The notes: generated from the letters alone by a model not told the origin. Positions 23,116 through 31,811 are shown, counted from the stretch's first letter. The stretch is 43,504 nucleotides of DNA from an uncultured Oscillospiraceae bacterium (GCA_902492895.1 CABUNG010000023.1:1-43504), one strand, 5' to 3'. A program made the numbers and translations.

Positions 23116-23173
23116 AGAAGCACTATGGAAAGCGGCCGTCGGACTGCCGCGGGAAATAAGGAGAGAGATACCG

Positions 23174-24142
23174 ATGTCTATCAAGAAGCTCGCGGTTCTG
23201 ACCAGCGGCGGAGACGCTCCGGGTATGAATGCGGCTGTGCGTGCCGTCGTGCGTACGGCTTTGAGCAAAGGCGTGCAGGTGTACGGCGTATACCGTGGAT
23301 ACAACGGCCTGATTAACGGGGATCTCGTGGAGATGGATCTGCGCAGTGTCTCGGATATCATCCACCGCGGCGGCACAATGCTGTATACGGCCCGCAGCCC
23401 CGAATTCTGCACCGAAGAAGGCATGCAGAAAGCGGTGGATACCTGCCATGAATACGGCATCGAAGGTCTGGTGGTCATCGGCGGTGACGGCTCCTTCCGC
23501 GGCGCCAAGGATTTGACTCAGCGGGGGGTTCCCTGCGTTGGGCTGCCGGGCACCATCGACAACGATATCTCCTGCTGCGAACAGACCATCGGCTACGATA
23601 CGGCCCTCAACACCAGCCTCGAGATGATCGACAAGCTGCGCGATACCGCTCAGTCCCACGACCGCTGCAGTGTTGTGGAGGTCATGGGCCGCCGTGCAGG
23701 GTATCTCGCGCTCAACGTGGGCATCGCGACCGGGGCCACCAGCATTCTGGTTCCCGAGGTTCCGTTCGATTTCGATCGGGATATCGTGGAGCGGATGAAG
23801 CGGATTTCCTCCACTGGCAAAAAGCATTTCATCATCGTGGTGGCCGAGGGCGTGGGCCATGTCATGGAGCTCGCCGCCCGCATCGAGGAATCCACCGGTT
23901 TCGAAACCCGTGCGACCATCCTCGGCCATGTGCAGCGCGGTGGCAGCCCGACGGTGCGGGACCGCGTCATCGCCAGCCGGATGGGGTATCACGCCGTCGA
24001 ACTGCTGCTCGACGGCAAGAGCAACCGCGTTGTCAGCATCAAAGACGATCACCTTGTCGATTACGATATCGAAGAGGCGCTGCAGATGCGCAAACCCTTT
24101 GATTTCGAACTGTATCGGATTGCGCACGAGATTTCCATTTGA
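23174..24142 (+). CDS. pfkA: ATP-dependent 6-phosphofructokinase
   Basis: 322 residues, AAGGAGAG before the ATG. Converts fructose 6-phosphate to fructose 1,6-bisphosphate, the committed glycolytic step. Motifs: LTSGGDAPGMNAAVR (ATP site), IGGDGSFRGA (with the ATP-type Gly-Asp-Gly), GLPGTIDNDI (catalytic Asp in the TIDND part), MGRRAGYLAL, and LGHVQRGGSPT near the allosteric/substrate site. Length matches bacterial PfkA (about 320). Own promoter and terminator; pyruvate kinase is not next to it, unlike in Bacillus. Confidence 0.97.
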   Translation: MSIKKLAVLTSGGDAPGMNAAVRAVVRTALSKGVQVYGVYRGYNGLINGDLVEMDLRSVSDIIHRGGTMLYTARSPEFCTEEGMQKAVDTCHEYGIEGLVVIGGDGSFRGAKDLTQRGVPCVGLPGTIDNDISCCEQTIGYDTALNTSLEMIDKLRDTAQSHDRCSVVEVMGRRAGYLALNVGIATGATSILVPEVPFDFDRDIVERMKRISSTGKKHFIIVVAEGVGHVMELAARIEESTGFETRATILGHVQRGGSPTVRDRVIASRMGYHAVELLLDGKSNRVVSIKDDHLVDYDIEEALQMRKPFDFELYRIAHEISI

Positions 24143-24160
24143 CGCAAACCAGCCGAGTCC

Positions 24161-24196
24161 AGCCGGAAGGATGCAAGCCTTCCGGCTGTTTTTTAT
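24161..24196 (+). terminator. terminator of pfkA
   Basis: Perfect 10-base stem AGCCGGAAGG/CCTTCCGGCT (24161-24170, 24178-24187) followed by GTTTTTTAT. Confidence 0.92.
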
Positions 24197-24405
24197 GCCA
24201 ATACGGGACAAGACCGTCGAATGACGCAGAAGTTCAGCCGATATGGCGGGGACTTTATCGATTTCCTCTGGAAATCCGGAACCGAAAACCGTATAATAGA
24301 GTCCATGGAAAAAGCCCATGTGATAGCTGAGAGTGGAGGATAGATGGGCATGTATGGCAGCGGAATTGGCGATGCTTTTGAAATCGGATATAAGGAGGAC
24401 TTATT

Positions 24406-25011
24406 GTGAAATACATCGACATTACGCGGGAACTGCTGGCGGCTCCGGTGTATCCGGGGGATCCGGCGCCCCGGATGGAAGAATTGCATCGTATGAAACT
24501 GGGAGACGAGTGCAATGTTTCCGCCGTCTACGCCTGTCTGCACAACGGTACCCATCTCGATGCCCCGCGGCATTTCGTGCCGGACGGACAGGCCATCGAC
24601 GAAATCGCCTTGTCGGCCTGTATGGGCGAATGCAGCGTGGTGGAGGGGGAGGGACTTCTGCTTGGAGCCCAGGCGGAGGAACTGCTGCCGAAACTCAAAC
24701 CCCGCCTCTTGTTTAAGGGCCGCGTACAGATCAGCCCGAGCGCCGCGTTCGTCCTGTCCGATGCGGGGATTGAACTGCTGGGGGTGGAAGCGCAGTCGGT
24801 CGCTCCCCCGGAATGTACGGCGGCCGTTCACCGCCAGCTTCTCGGGTCGGGCATGGTGCTGCTGGAAGGCCTCGATTTGTCGAAAGCCAAACCGGGCACC
24901 TATTTCCTCTTTGCAGCCCCCATGAAGATTGCGGGCGCAGACGGGTCCCCGGTCCGCGCCGTTCTCCTGGAGCGGGAAGAGATCGACTGGCGAGAGGATC
25001 TCTGGAAATAA
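24406..25011 (+). CDS. cyclase-family hydrolase (kynurenine formamidase-like)
   Basis: 201 residues from a GTG at 24406, TAAGGAGGAC upstream. The metal motif HNGTHLDAPRHF gives His46, His50, Asp52 and His56 of the cyclase/arylformamidase fold (pattern HxGTHxDxPxHF). Known members hydrolyse N-formylkynurenine or isatin, or cyclise polyketides; nothing here points to tryptophan breakdown. Single gene with a possible TATAAT at 24292-24297 but no good -35, and a strong hairpin downstream. The substrate is unknown. Confidence 0.85.
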   Translation: MKYIDITRELLAAPVYPGDPAPRMEELHRMKLGDECNVSAVYACLHNGTHLDAPRHFVPDGQAIDEIALSACMGECSVVEGEGLLLGAQAEELLPKLKPRLLFKGRVQISPSAAFVLSDAGIELLGVEAQSVAPPECTAAVHRQLLGSGMVLLEGLDLSKAKPGTYFLFAAPMKIAGADGSPVRAVLLEREEIDWREDLWK

Positions 25012-25022
25012 CAGACCATGCC

Positions 25023-25060
25023 GCCCCCCCGGATGCCATTCGGCATCCGGGGGGGCGTTT
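25023..25060 (+). terminator. strong hairpin after the cyclase-family gene
   Basis: A perfect 15-base stem, arms GCCCCCCCGGATGCC (25023-25037) and its complement (25042-25056), with loop ATTC. Only GTTTAG follows, so termination by the standard mechanism would be weak despite the stability. Confidence 0.6.
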
Positions 25061-25187
25061 AGTCGTCGGGCTATTGTCAGCTGCGCGCGGGATTGGAGTC
25101 CGGTGACTGCTCTTTCCGCTTATTCTGGTGGTAGATGTCTTTAACGGCAGCCGGGACAATGCGGTATGGTGCTGAAAAAGAGGAAGA

Positions 25188-25226
25188 TGCAGAAAAACGT
25201 CTCCCGACCGATGCGGGAGACGTTTT
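25188..25226 (-). terminator. terminator of the nucleoside-type operon
   Basis: Perfect 13-base stem AAAACGTCTCCCG/CGGGAGACGTTTT (25194-25206, 25214-25226) with a further T on the minus strand. It lies 15 bases after the stop of the VOC gene and closes the long minus-strand operon. Confidence 0.85.
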
Positions 25227-25240
25227 GGAATCCGTGGGGC

Positions 25241-25714
25241 TTACATTTCGGCCTTGGTTTTAGGAAGCAGGCGGTTGTCCTCCGACAGCCGCAGGAAGGG
25301 CGCACAGGCTACCTCCCAGGGATAGCCGTCCGGGTCGAGAAAATACCCCGAATAGCCGTCGTACCCGCCCCAGTCTTTGAACTGCGGCTGCTGATGCGGG
25401 GTGGCCCCGGCATCGATCGCCCGTTTAAAGAGCGCGTCCACCTCTTCGGGATTCGCGCCGTTGATGGCGAGGGTGAAGCCGTTATAGCGGGTCTTCGGGT
25501 CGACGGGCAGCAAGGCGTCGTTCGCCAGAAAATCGTAAGGCACGAGCCCCAGCACGATATTGGATGCGAGCATGAAGGTGCACATTTTCGGATCGGAGTC
25601 GGGGGAACATTCCCAGCCGAGCGCTTCATAGAAGGCGACCGACCGTTCGACGCTTTCCACGCCGAGAGTCACGATGGAAATGCTCTGCGCTTTATAGGCG
25701 TTGGCTTCGGCCAT
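25241..25714 (-). CDS. VOC (glyoxalase/extradiol) family protein
   Basis: 157 residues, AGGAG before the ATG at 25714. Two beta-alpha-beta-beta-beta units: ISIVTLGVESVERSVAFYEALG at the start and FKDWGGYDGYSGYFLDPDGYPWEVA at the end, the classic VOC signature (Y-F-x-DPDG-x-x-W-E). Members bind a metal and act as isomerases, lyases, dioxygenases or resistance proteins; the motif alone does not tell which. Last gene of the operon starting with GntR, 12 bases after the TrpA-like gene, so probably acts on a pathway intermediate. Confidence 0.85.
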   Translation of the reverse strand: MAEANAYKAQSISIVTLGVESVERSVAFYEALGWECSPDSDPKMCTFMLASNIVLGLVPYDFLANDALLPVDPKTRYNGFTLAINGANPEEVDALFKRAIDAGATPHQQPQFKDWGGYDGYSGYFLDPDGYPWEVACAPFLRLSEDNRLLPKTKAEM

Positions 25715-25726
25715 AACGGCTCCTCC

Positions 25727-26443
25727 TTAGCATTCGGCTTTGAATTCCCGGATTTTCGCCTTGAGTTTTTCGGGCTCGTCATGGAGTTTGAGAATGGTGC
25801 TGCCCACGAACACGGCGTCGGCGCCCGCGGCCTTGGCCATGGCGGCGTCGGCGGGCTGATGGATCCCTACACCGCAATAGATCGGATTCCGGATGCCCTG
25901 TTCCCGCAGATAGCGGATGCAGTCAGCCAGCTCCGGATACTCGGGACGAGCCTGACCGGGGGCGGGTTTGGCCTGAAGATAGACGAAGCCGTTCGACTGC
26001 TTCGCATAGGCGACCTCCTTGTCCTGCAGGTCGTACTGCACATAACAGCTCACCCGGATGCCATCCGCGATCAGGCGGTTTTTGATGACGTCGTCCTTGA
26101 TCCCTACAAGGATCATGTCGCGGAAATCGTTTTCCAGACAGAAGGCGGAGAACCGCTCGTATCCGATTTCTTCGATGGTGTTCTCATATACCATCAGAAT
26201 AAAGGTGGTGTCCGGCAGGTTCTTTTTGGTTTTGGCCATGCCCGCCATATACGCTTCGAAGTCGGAACAGGCTTCAAGCGCCTTGGCCATCCGGCCGGAT
26301 ATGTATTCGCTCTCCAGATAGGGATTATGGGAGGGAAAATCGATTTCGATGATGTCACAGCCCGCCTCCACGTAGGTTTTCGCCATCTCGATGCTCGCCT
26401 CGATGGAGGGATAGCCGTTGGACAGGTAACAAATCAGTTTCAT
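25727..26443 (-). CDS. tryptophan synthase alpha-like TIM-barrel enzyme (no TrpB partner)
   Basis: 238 residues from the ATG at 26443 (AAAGGA ten bases upstream); a longer frame from 26614 runs into the neighbouring gene and has no ribosome site. The fold follows TrpA: GYPSIEASIEMAKTYVEAGCD, IIEIDFPSHNP, and a phosphate-binding end GVGIHQPADAAMAKAAGADAVFVGS. The TrpA catalytic pair Glu49/Asp60 appears as Glu33 and Glu44, exactly eleven apart, so the second acid is Glu. The family specificity loop PxADGPxIQ is PYLESEYIS. There is no trpB or other trp gene here. It may cleave a glycerol-phosphate or sugar-phosphate side chain from another ring compound; that is inference. Confidence 0.8.
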   Translation of the reverse strand: MKLICYLSNGYPSIEASIEMAKTYVEAGCDIIEIDFPSHNPYLESEYISGRMAKALEACSDFEAYMAGMAKTKKNLPDTTFILMVYENTIEEIGYERFSAFCLENDFRDMILVGIKDDVIKNRLIADGIRVSCYVQYDLQDKEVAYAKQSNGFVYLQAKPAPGQARPEYPELADCIRYLREQGIRNPIYCGVGIHQPADAAMAKAAGADAVFVGSTILKLHDEPEKLKAKIREFKAEC

Positions 26444-26477
26444 AGGTTTCGCGTCCTTTCCGAGCGGTATGCGCTCC

Positions 26478-27620
26478 TCAGTTGCCGATGTAGACCAGGC
26501 ACAGCAGATCCCGCATCTGGGCCGGAGTGGGGATGATGGGGTTGGTCTTGGTGCAGCCGTCAGCCAGTGCCATTGCGGCCATGTCGTCCAGCTTCGCCAT
26601 GTAGGCCGCTTCATCGGGAATGAGTTCCCGCAGGGAGGCGGGGATGTGGAGCGCGCTGTTCAGGCGTCGGATGAGCGCGGCCATATCGGCTTCGCCCATC
26701 TTATCCGCCATGGCGGCATAAATCGTCTTGGCGCGGGCGTCGCCGCTGTTGAACGCGATGACGTAGGGGAGAATGACCGCGTCCGCCAGGCCGTGCGCCA
26801 CGTGGAAGAGGCTGCCGACGGTGTGGGCCATCGAGTGGACGATACCCAGGGAGACGTTTGTAAAGGCCATGCCCGCGATCATGGAGGCGTTCAGCATGGT
26901 CTCCCGGGCGGCGATGTCCGTCCCGTCGGCGTAGGCGGCCGGCAGGGCCGCGGCGATGTCGACAATAGCGCGCTCGGCCAGGATGTTGCTGACATAGTTC
27001 GCCCGATTGGAGACCAGCGCCTCCAAGGCGTGGGTCATGGCGTCCATGCCGGTTTCCGCCGTGATATGGGGAGGCATCGATACCGTGACCTGCGGATCAC
27101 AGATGGCGATGTCCGGCATCATTTCCATGTTCCCCAAGCCGTGTTTGGCGCCCTTGTCGGTGATGACGACCGAACGGGACACCTCGCTTGCAGTGCCGGC
27201 CGTGGAGGGAATGCAGCAGAAGCGTGCCTTTTTCCGCAGAGTGGGGAAGGGATTGGCGGTCAGCAGAGCCTCGAGCGTCTGAAGCTCCGGATGCTCGTAA
27301 TACACCCACATCGTCTTGGCGGCGTCCATGGGGGACCCGCCGCCGAGGGCGACGATCAGATCGGGTTCGAAGCGCAGCATTTCGTCTGCGCCCCGCTTCA
27401 CGGTATCGAACGAGGGATCGGGTTCCACGCCGCGGATCACCGCGGTTTCGGCCCCTGCTTCATGCAGATAGCCCTCCACCCGGGCGAGCATCCCGTTTTT
27501 CTCTAGGCTGCTTCCGCCGATGACGATCATCGCTTTCTTGGTGGGGAGGGTTTTCAGAAATTCCAGGCACCCGTCCCCAAACATCAACTGGCTTCCGGCC
27601 AGCTTCATCGGTCTCATCAT
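26478..27620 (-). CDS. iron-containing alcohol dehydrogenase
   Basis: 380 residues, start ATGATG after AAAGGA. Group III NAD(P)-dependent dehydrogenase: nucleotide site LIVALGGGSPMDAAKTMW, PSTAGTASEVSRSVVI, DPQVTVSMPP, and a metal-binding run GIVHSMAHTVGSLFHVAHGLADA with the three histidines plus Asp upstream (AETGMDAMTHALEA). The usual length. It interconverts an alcohol and an aldehyde or ketone; the natural substrate could be an aldehyde released by the TrpA-like or other enzyme of this operon. It is separated from the BtpA gene by a repeat with terminator-like hairpins. Confidence 0.92.
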   Translation of the reverse strand: MMRPMKLAGSQLMFGDGCLEFLKTLPTKKAMIVIGGSSLEKNGMLARVEGYLHEAGAETAVIRGVEPDPSFDTVKRGADEMLRFEPDLIVALGGGSPMDAAKTMWVYYEHPELQTLEALLTANPFPTLRKKARFCCIPSTAGTASEVSRSVVITDKGAKHGLGNMEMMPDIAICDPQVTVSMPPHITAETGMDAMTHALEALVSNRANYVSNILAERAIVDIAAALPAAYADGTDIAARETMLNASMIAGMAFTNVSLGIVHSMAHTVGSLFHVAHGLADAVILPYVIAFNSGDARAKTIYAAMADKMGEADMAALIRRLNSALHIPASLRELIPDEAAYMAKLDDMAAMALADGCTKTNPIIPTPAQMRDLLCLVYIGN

Positions 27621-27669
27621 AGTGTGTCAAGTCCTTTCTAACGGAGGGAATGGTGTATAAATTCCTTAG

Positions 27670-27769
27670 CCGGGGGTCGAAAAACGTGCCCGCACGTTTT
27701 TTGTGCGGGGGGATTTGCCCCCCCGCGGCCGGGGGTCGAAAAACGTGCCTGCACGTTTTTGTGCGGGGG
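27670..27769. repeat. two tandem 41-43 base hairpin repeats inside the operon
   Basis: Copies at 27670-27712 and 27729-27769 begin CCGGGGGTCGAAAAACGTGC and contain AAAAACGTGC/GCACGTTTTT stems with T-runs on both strands, then GTGCGGGGG. A third stem, GCGGGGG with CCCCCGC, joins them. They look like bidirectional terminators or a REP/MITE-like element, between BtpA and the alcohol dehydrogenase on the same transcript, so they could cut expression of the last three genes. Confidence 0.75.
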
Positions 27770-27777
27770 AAGAGGAT

Positions 27778-28572
27778 TCATCGCCGCAGGCCGGCCAGAA
27801 CCTGGCGTACCAGCTCTCCCGAGATGGGGTTGCTCAAAATGCCGCCCTCCTTGAGGCTCGATCCGATGATGGCGCCGTCGGCGATGGAGAGCTGAGCGTC
27901 GATGTTCTGCGCGTTCACGCCGCTTCCCGCTACGACGGGGATCTTGACGACCTTCTTCACCCGTTCGATCATCTCGATGGGGGTGGTCTCACCGATGGCG
28001 GAGCCGGTCACGATCACCGCGTCGGCGCCGCAGTCCACGGCGTTTTTCGCGGATTTTTCGATGGTCACATGAGGGAGGAGCATGTTGGTATGCTTGACCT
28101 GGATATCGGCCAGAACCATAATGTCCTCGGCGTTCAGGTTTTTGCGGTAGGTCATGCAGGCGCGGGCGCAGGGGGTGATGAGTCCGCCGTAGAATTCGAC
28201 TGTATCGACAAATACGGGGATGCGTACGAACTGGCAGCCCGTGCTGTGCGCGATGGAGAGGGAGGCTTCATGATCGCAGAAGGCGGCGTCCACGCCGACC
28301 GGAATTTTGACGGCCTTCCGCACACGGTCGGTCGCGACCGCGAGGGAGACGGCCTGAGCCGTATCGAGCTTGACGGAGAAAGGGCCGTCCCCCATATTTT
28401 CGACGATGACAGCGTCCACGCCGCTCGCCTCCAGCGTAAGAGCATCCTGCACCGCCTGGGCGTAGATTTTTTCACAATCTCCGGCGTAGCCGACCGAGCC
28501 CGGAAGAGGCAGACAGTGGACCATGCCGATGACGAATTTCTTGCCGACGCCGAACAACTCGCGAATTTCCAT
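27778..28572 (-). CDS. BtpA/SgcQ family TIM-barrel protein
   Basis: 264 residues, AAAGGATG before the ATG. Recognised by VIGMVHCLPLPGS at the start, ALTLEASGVDAVIVENMGDGPF, VKHTNMLLP and GADAVIVTGSAIGETTP, ending VAGSGVNAQNI...IIGSSLKEGG. The founding member affects photosystem I stability in cyanobacteria, and E. coli SgcQ lies in a sugar-uptake operon, but no reaction is established that I know. The C-terminal phosphate-binding pattern suggests a phosphorylated substrate. Between the nucleoside phosphorylase and the alcohol dehydrogenase. Confidence 0.88.
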   Translation of the reverse strand: MEIRELFGVGKKFVIGMVHCLPLPGSVGYAGDCEKIYAQAVQDALTLEASGVDAVIVENMGDGPFSVKLDTAQAVSLAVATDRVRKAVKIPVGVDAAFCDHEASLSIAHSTGCQFVRIPVFVDTVEFYGGLITPCARACMTYRKNLNAEDIMVLADIQVKHTNMLLPHVTIEKSAKNAVDCGADAVIVTGSAIGETTPIEMIERVKKVVKIPVVAGSGVNAQNIDAQLSIADGAIIGSSLKEGGILSNPISGELVRQVLAGLRR

Positions 28573-28609
28573 AGATCTTCATCCTTTCACAGTGGTATGG
28601 GGAACCGTA

Positions 28610-29356
28610 TTACTTCGCCGCGAAGCGGTAGAGGCCTTCGAGCGCCACGCGGCAGAGCAGATCCTCCGCGTCCTTGCGTTCCTGCCCCTTGAGGGTGTCC
28701 TTGAGGTTTTCGAGTACGGTCGTCATGGTGATGACCGCGGTCTTGACCCCCATCAGCCGCCCGATGGTCAGCATGCAGGCGGATTCCATGTCGATGCCCG
28801 AGACGTGCAGCTTCCGCAGTTCGTCGAAAGTGCGCTGCATGTCGATGCCCCATTCCTTGGAGAAACGGGAATCGTGCATCTGGCTGTAGAAACCGTCCAT
28901 GGTGCAGCTGATGCCGTTGAGGACTCGTTTTCCGTAATCGGCGATGGTCTCGTTGAGGGTATTGACCAGCGCTACATCGGCCACGGCGGGATAACTCTCT
29001 TCCACATAGGTTTTGCTGGTGGCCTCCCGCCGCATCGACCCGATGGGCACGATGAAGTGACCGAGCATGTCGTCCTGCAGGGCCATGACGGTCCCCATCC
29101 GGAGGGCGACCTCCATGCCGCATTCGTACATTTCTTCCATCGCGATGGCGGCGCTGGGCGCGCCGATGCCGGTCGAGGTGACGGTGACGGGCAGGCCCTT
29201 GTAAGTGCCGGTATAGGTGTTGAATTCCCGCATGAAGGCAACCTGTTTCGGATTATCGAGGTGTTGTTTCAGCACCTCCACTCGCCAGGGATCTCCGGAA
29301 AACAGGACATGCTTGGCCACGGTTTCGGGGCTTCCGCCCATATAGAGTGTGCTCAT
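28610..29356 (-). CDS. nucleoside phosphorylase, PNP/UDP family (uridine phosphorylase-like)
   Basis: 248 residues; the ATG overlaps the kinase stop by four bases (ATGA). Splits a nucleoside with phosphate into base and ribose 1-phosphate. Seen: phosphate site VLFSGDPWRVEVLK, VTSTGIGAPSAAIAMEE, RMGTVMALQD (usual RxGTxG with the last Gly replaced by Met), and the ribose-binding GIDMESACML. Length near Udp/DeoD (about 245). The altered RxGTxM part and lack of a clear uracil-specific loop leave the base open; uridine, purine or a modified base are all possible. Confidence 0.85.
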   Translation of the reverse strand: MSTLYMGGSPETVAKHVLFSGDPWRVEVLKQHLDNPKQVAFMREFNTYTGTYKGLPVTVTSTGIGAPSAAIAMEEMYECGMEVALRMGTVMALQDDMLGHFIVPIGSMRREATSKTYVEESYPAVADVALVNTLNETIADYGKRVLNGISCTMDGFYSQMHDSRFSKEWGIDMQRTFDELRKLHVSGIDMESACMLTIGRLMGVKTAVITMTTVLENLKDTLKGQERKDAEDLLCRVALEGLYRFAAK

Positions 29357-30318
29357 CGGCGTATCTCCTTTAAGGTTTCTTCAAAGCGGCGGAGCCGCTC
29401 CTCGAGTTCGGGCAGGGTGGGGGCATTGGTGCAGCAGCCCTCCTTCTCGATGATGAAGGAAGAGAGCACGGTGCCGAGCTTCGCGCACTGCTCGGTGGAG
29501 AGACCGCCGTGATAGCCGTAGAGGAACCCGGCCATGAAGGCGTCGCCCGAGCCGGTGGTATCCTCCACCCTGGCGCAGTCGCAGATCGGAATCTCGACCT
29601 GCTCGATGCCGTGCGGGGTTTTGGTATAGCAGCGGCTGCCGTCCCGCCCGAGGGTGGTGACGATGATCTCGGCGTTCCCCTCGTCGAACAGGGTGAGGAT
29701 ATCCTTGCCGAAGATTTTTTCGATGGAATCCCGCTCACATTCGTTTGTGAAGATGATCTTGCAGTAATGCAGCAGCTCGTCGAGAAAATCGGGCGGGAAG
29801 GCGTCCATATCGCCTTTCATGCCGAAGACGAGGGGTACGCCGTGCTGTTTGCATTTGTGAAAGAATTCCTCGTTATCGCAGCGGGCGCCGACGGTGAGGA
29901 CACCCATACCCGCGTCCTCGAACAGGCCGTCGTCCAACGGCTTTGAATGGATGCCGTCCATGGCACCCGGATAGAACAGGGTGATGTGCTGGCCCATGTT
30001 GTCCTGGAGCAGGTAGCACACCGAGGTCCGTTCGCCGTGCACCATGGAAACAGCATCGGTCGGCACGTTTCCGTTTTCCAGGAACGCCTTGAAGCCGTTG
30101 GTCTCATAATCGTCGCCGACCCGGAGGATCGGCATGGCCGAAAGGCCGAGGCGGCAGAGTGCATACGCGATATTGACCGAGCAGCCGCCGTAATAAATAT
30201 CCATGTTGGTCTTGTTCGCGATGAGAGAGGTAAACCCGATGCGGGCGGGCGATTTGATCTTGACCATATGGTCCATGCTGACATAGCCGCTGGTCAGAAA
30301 ATCCACATGTTTTCCCAT
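29353..30318 (-). CDS. PfkB/ribokinase-family kinase
   Basis: 321 residues; ATG in the string TAATG with the isochorismatase stop. Phosphorylates a sugar or nucleoside with ATP. Motifs: DIYYGGCSVNIAYALCRLG (substrate side), FTNECERD, and the anion hole and base DTTGSGDAFMAGFLYGY with Asp259. The family includes ribokinase, adenosine and pseudouridine kinases. With a nucleoside importer and phosphorylase next to it, a nucleoside or ribose substrate is likely. No pseudouridine glycosidase (PsuG) is in the operon. Confidence 0.88.
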   Translation of the reverse strand: MGKHVDFLTSGYVSMDHMVKIKSPARIGFTSLIANKTNMDIYYGGCSVNIAYALCRLGLSAMPILRVGDDYETNGFKAFLENGNVPTDAVSMVHGERTSVCYLLQDNMGQHITLFYPGAMDGIHSKPLDDGLFEDAGMGVLTVGARCDNEEFFHKCKQHGVPLVFGMKGDMDAFPPDFLDELLHYCKIIFTNECERDSIEKIFGKDILTLFDEGNAEIIVTTLGRDGSRCYTKTPHGIEQVEIPICDCARVEDTTGSGDAFMAGFLYGYHGGLSTEQCAKLGTVLSSFIIEKEGCCTNAPTLPELEERLRRFEETLKEIRR

Positions 30319-30884
30319 TAGAGCGTTCCCTCCTTCATCCGGGCGAACAGGTCGTCCGATGTCATAACCGTGCCGAGATACTTGGCGATATCGGTCAGAT
30401 GCACGTCGTTGACCACGTCCGAGTTGGTCGCCACACAGTCGCGCAGCACGATCGCGTTGTAATCGAGATAATACGCATCGGTGACGGTGGCGCGGATGCA
30501 GCAGTTGGTTTTTGTTCCCACCACGATCACGTTTTCCACGCGGTTCTCCCGCAGGACGAGATCGAGATCGGTACCGAAGAAGCCGCTGTAGCGCCGCTTC
30601 TTGATCACGTAGTCCCGCTGCGGATCGACGTGCAGCAGCGGGTCGATCGCCTCTCCGCCGCTGCCTTCGATGCAGTTCGGGCGCATGGTCGACAGGTTTT
30701 TGTCGGGTTTATCCTTTCGGTAGCAGTGCTGCATGAACACGATCAGCATGCCGTATTCCCGGCAGCGTTCCACGACTTCAGCGATGCGGGGGAGGATCTC
30801 CCGGTTTTGCGGATAGAACACCAGACCCTGCGGATCGGTAAAGTCACGCACCATATCCACAACAATCAAAGCGGTTTTGCTCAT
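30318..30884 (-). CDS. isochorismatase-like cysteine hydrolase
   Basis: 188 residues, GGAAAGGAGCG before the ATG. The catalytic triad of the family is present: Asp10 (IVVDM), Lys96 (KKRRYSGF) and Cys129 (GTKTNCCIRAT). The non-proline cis bond region (CVATNSDVVND) is in place. Such enzymes open amides or rings: nicotinamidase, N-carbamoylsarcosine amidase, ureidoacrylate amidase and others. In a nucleoside operon it could cleave an amide or ureido product from the base, as RutB does in uracil breakdown. Overlaps the kinase start by one base. Confidence 0.88.
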   Translation of the reverse strand: MSKTALIVVDMVRDFTDPQGLVFYPQNREILPRIAEVVERCREYGMLIVFMQHCYRKDKPDKNLSTMRPNCIEGSGGEAIDPLLHVDPQRDYVIKKRRYSGFFGTDLDLVLRENRVENVIVVGTKTNCCIRATVTDAYYLDYNAIVLRDCVATNSDVVNDVHLTDIAKYLGTVMTSDDLFARMKEGTL

Positions 30885-30905
30885 GGAATTCGCGCTCCTT
30901 TCCGA

Positions 30906-31811
30906 TTAGAATCCGCGGACTTTGATCTTGCGGCGCTTGATGATCGACACGACGGTCAGCACCACAGCCATGATGACATAGGGAATGACGTCGAACAGGG
31001 CGGCGGCCGGACCGGCGTAAACACTCATGTTGACGGACAGGGCCCTCGCGACCCCGAAGACGATGGCATACAGCGCACTCGATACGGGGGCGCCGCGGCC
31101 GCAGTAGATGGCGGCGATGGCGATGAAACCGCGCCCGGCGGTCATGTTGTTCGTGAAGAGGGCCGTCCGCTCGAGGGAGAGGTTGATCCCCGCGAGGGCG
31201 CAGCAAAAGGCGCCGATCAGGATAGCGATGTATTTGTATTTGTTGGTTTTCAATCCCAGGCTGCGGGCGGCGTCCTCGTTTTCACCGACGACGCGGACGT
31301 ACACACCGAAACGGGTGCGGTACATCAGAACCGCCATGACGGCGATGCCGATAAAGGCCACATAGGTGATGGGGGGATGGCCGCTGAGGATGGGCCCGAG
31401 GATCGGCATATCCTGGATAAAGGGGATATTGATCTTGAAATCCGCCACATTCACGGAGGGCAGGGTAATGTTCGCGCTGTTCATGAGCTTGAGTACGAAT
31501 CCGGCAATGGCAGGGACCAGCATATTGATGGCCAGACCGACGATGATGACGTTGCCTTTGCAGGTGACACTCATGAAGGAGAAGATCAGCCCGAGCAGCA
31601 TACACAGCACGATGGCGGCGATACATCCGACGAAAATGTTGCCGGTGAGGCTGCTGAACAACATGGAGAAGAAGGCGCCGGCGAGCATGATGCCCTCGAG
31701 AGAGATGTTCAGCACGTTGGCCTTGTAGGCGAAGATGCCGCCGAGCACGCAGAGCAGGATAGGCGCGGTGTGGTAGACGGAGTCGTACAAAATATTGCTC
31801 AACATGTCCAT
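30906..31811 (-). CDS. ABC transporter permease, nucleoside/BMP type (second)
   Basis: 301 residues, about eight membrane helices. The BPD_transp_2 family pattern is seen in LNISLEGIMLAGAFFSMLF and in RVVGENEDAARSLGLKTNKYK, the coupling loop that touches the ATPase. Corresponds to NupQ/YufQ of Bacillus. The start ATG lies directly after the stop of the other permease. With it, forms the membrane channel for the ligand caught by the BMP lipoprotein. Confidence 0.9.
   Translation of the reverse strand: MDMLSNILYDSVYHTAPILLCVLGGIFAYKANVLNISLEGIMLAGAFFSMLFSSLTGNIFVGCIAAIVLCMLLGLIFSFMSVTCKGNVIIVGLAINMLVPAIAGFVLKLMNSANITLPSVNVADFKINIPFIQDMPILGPILSGHPPITYVAFIGIAVMAVLMYRTRFGVYVRVVGENEDAARSLGLKTNKYKYIAILIGAFCCALAGINLSLERTALFTNNMTAGRGFIAIAAIYCGRGAPVSSALYAIVFGVARALSVNMSVYAGPAAALFDVIPYVIMAVVLTVVSIIKRRKIKVRGF

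Noticed and set aside
25023..25056. A possible small RNA or riboswitch in the GC-rich hairpin after the cyclase gene
   Set aside because: It is a single perfect stem with a four-base loop and no conserved riboswitch core; a terminator or stability hairpin explains it.
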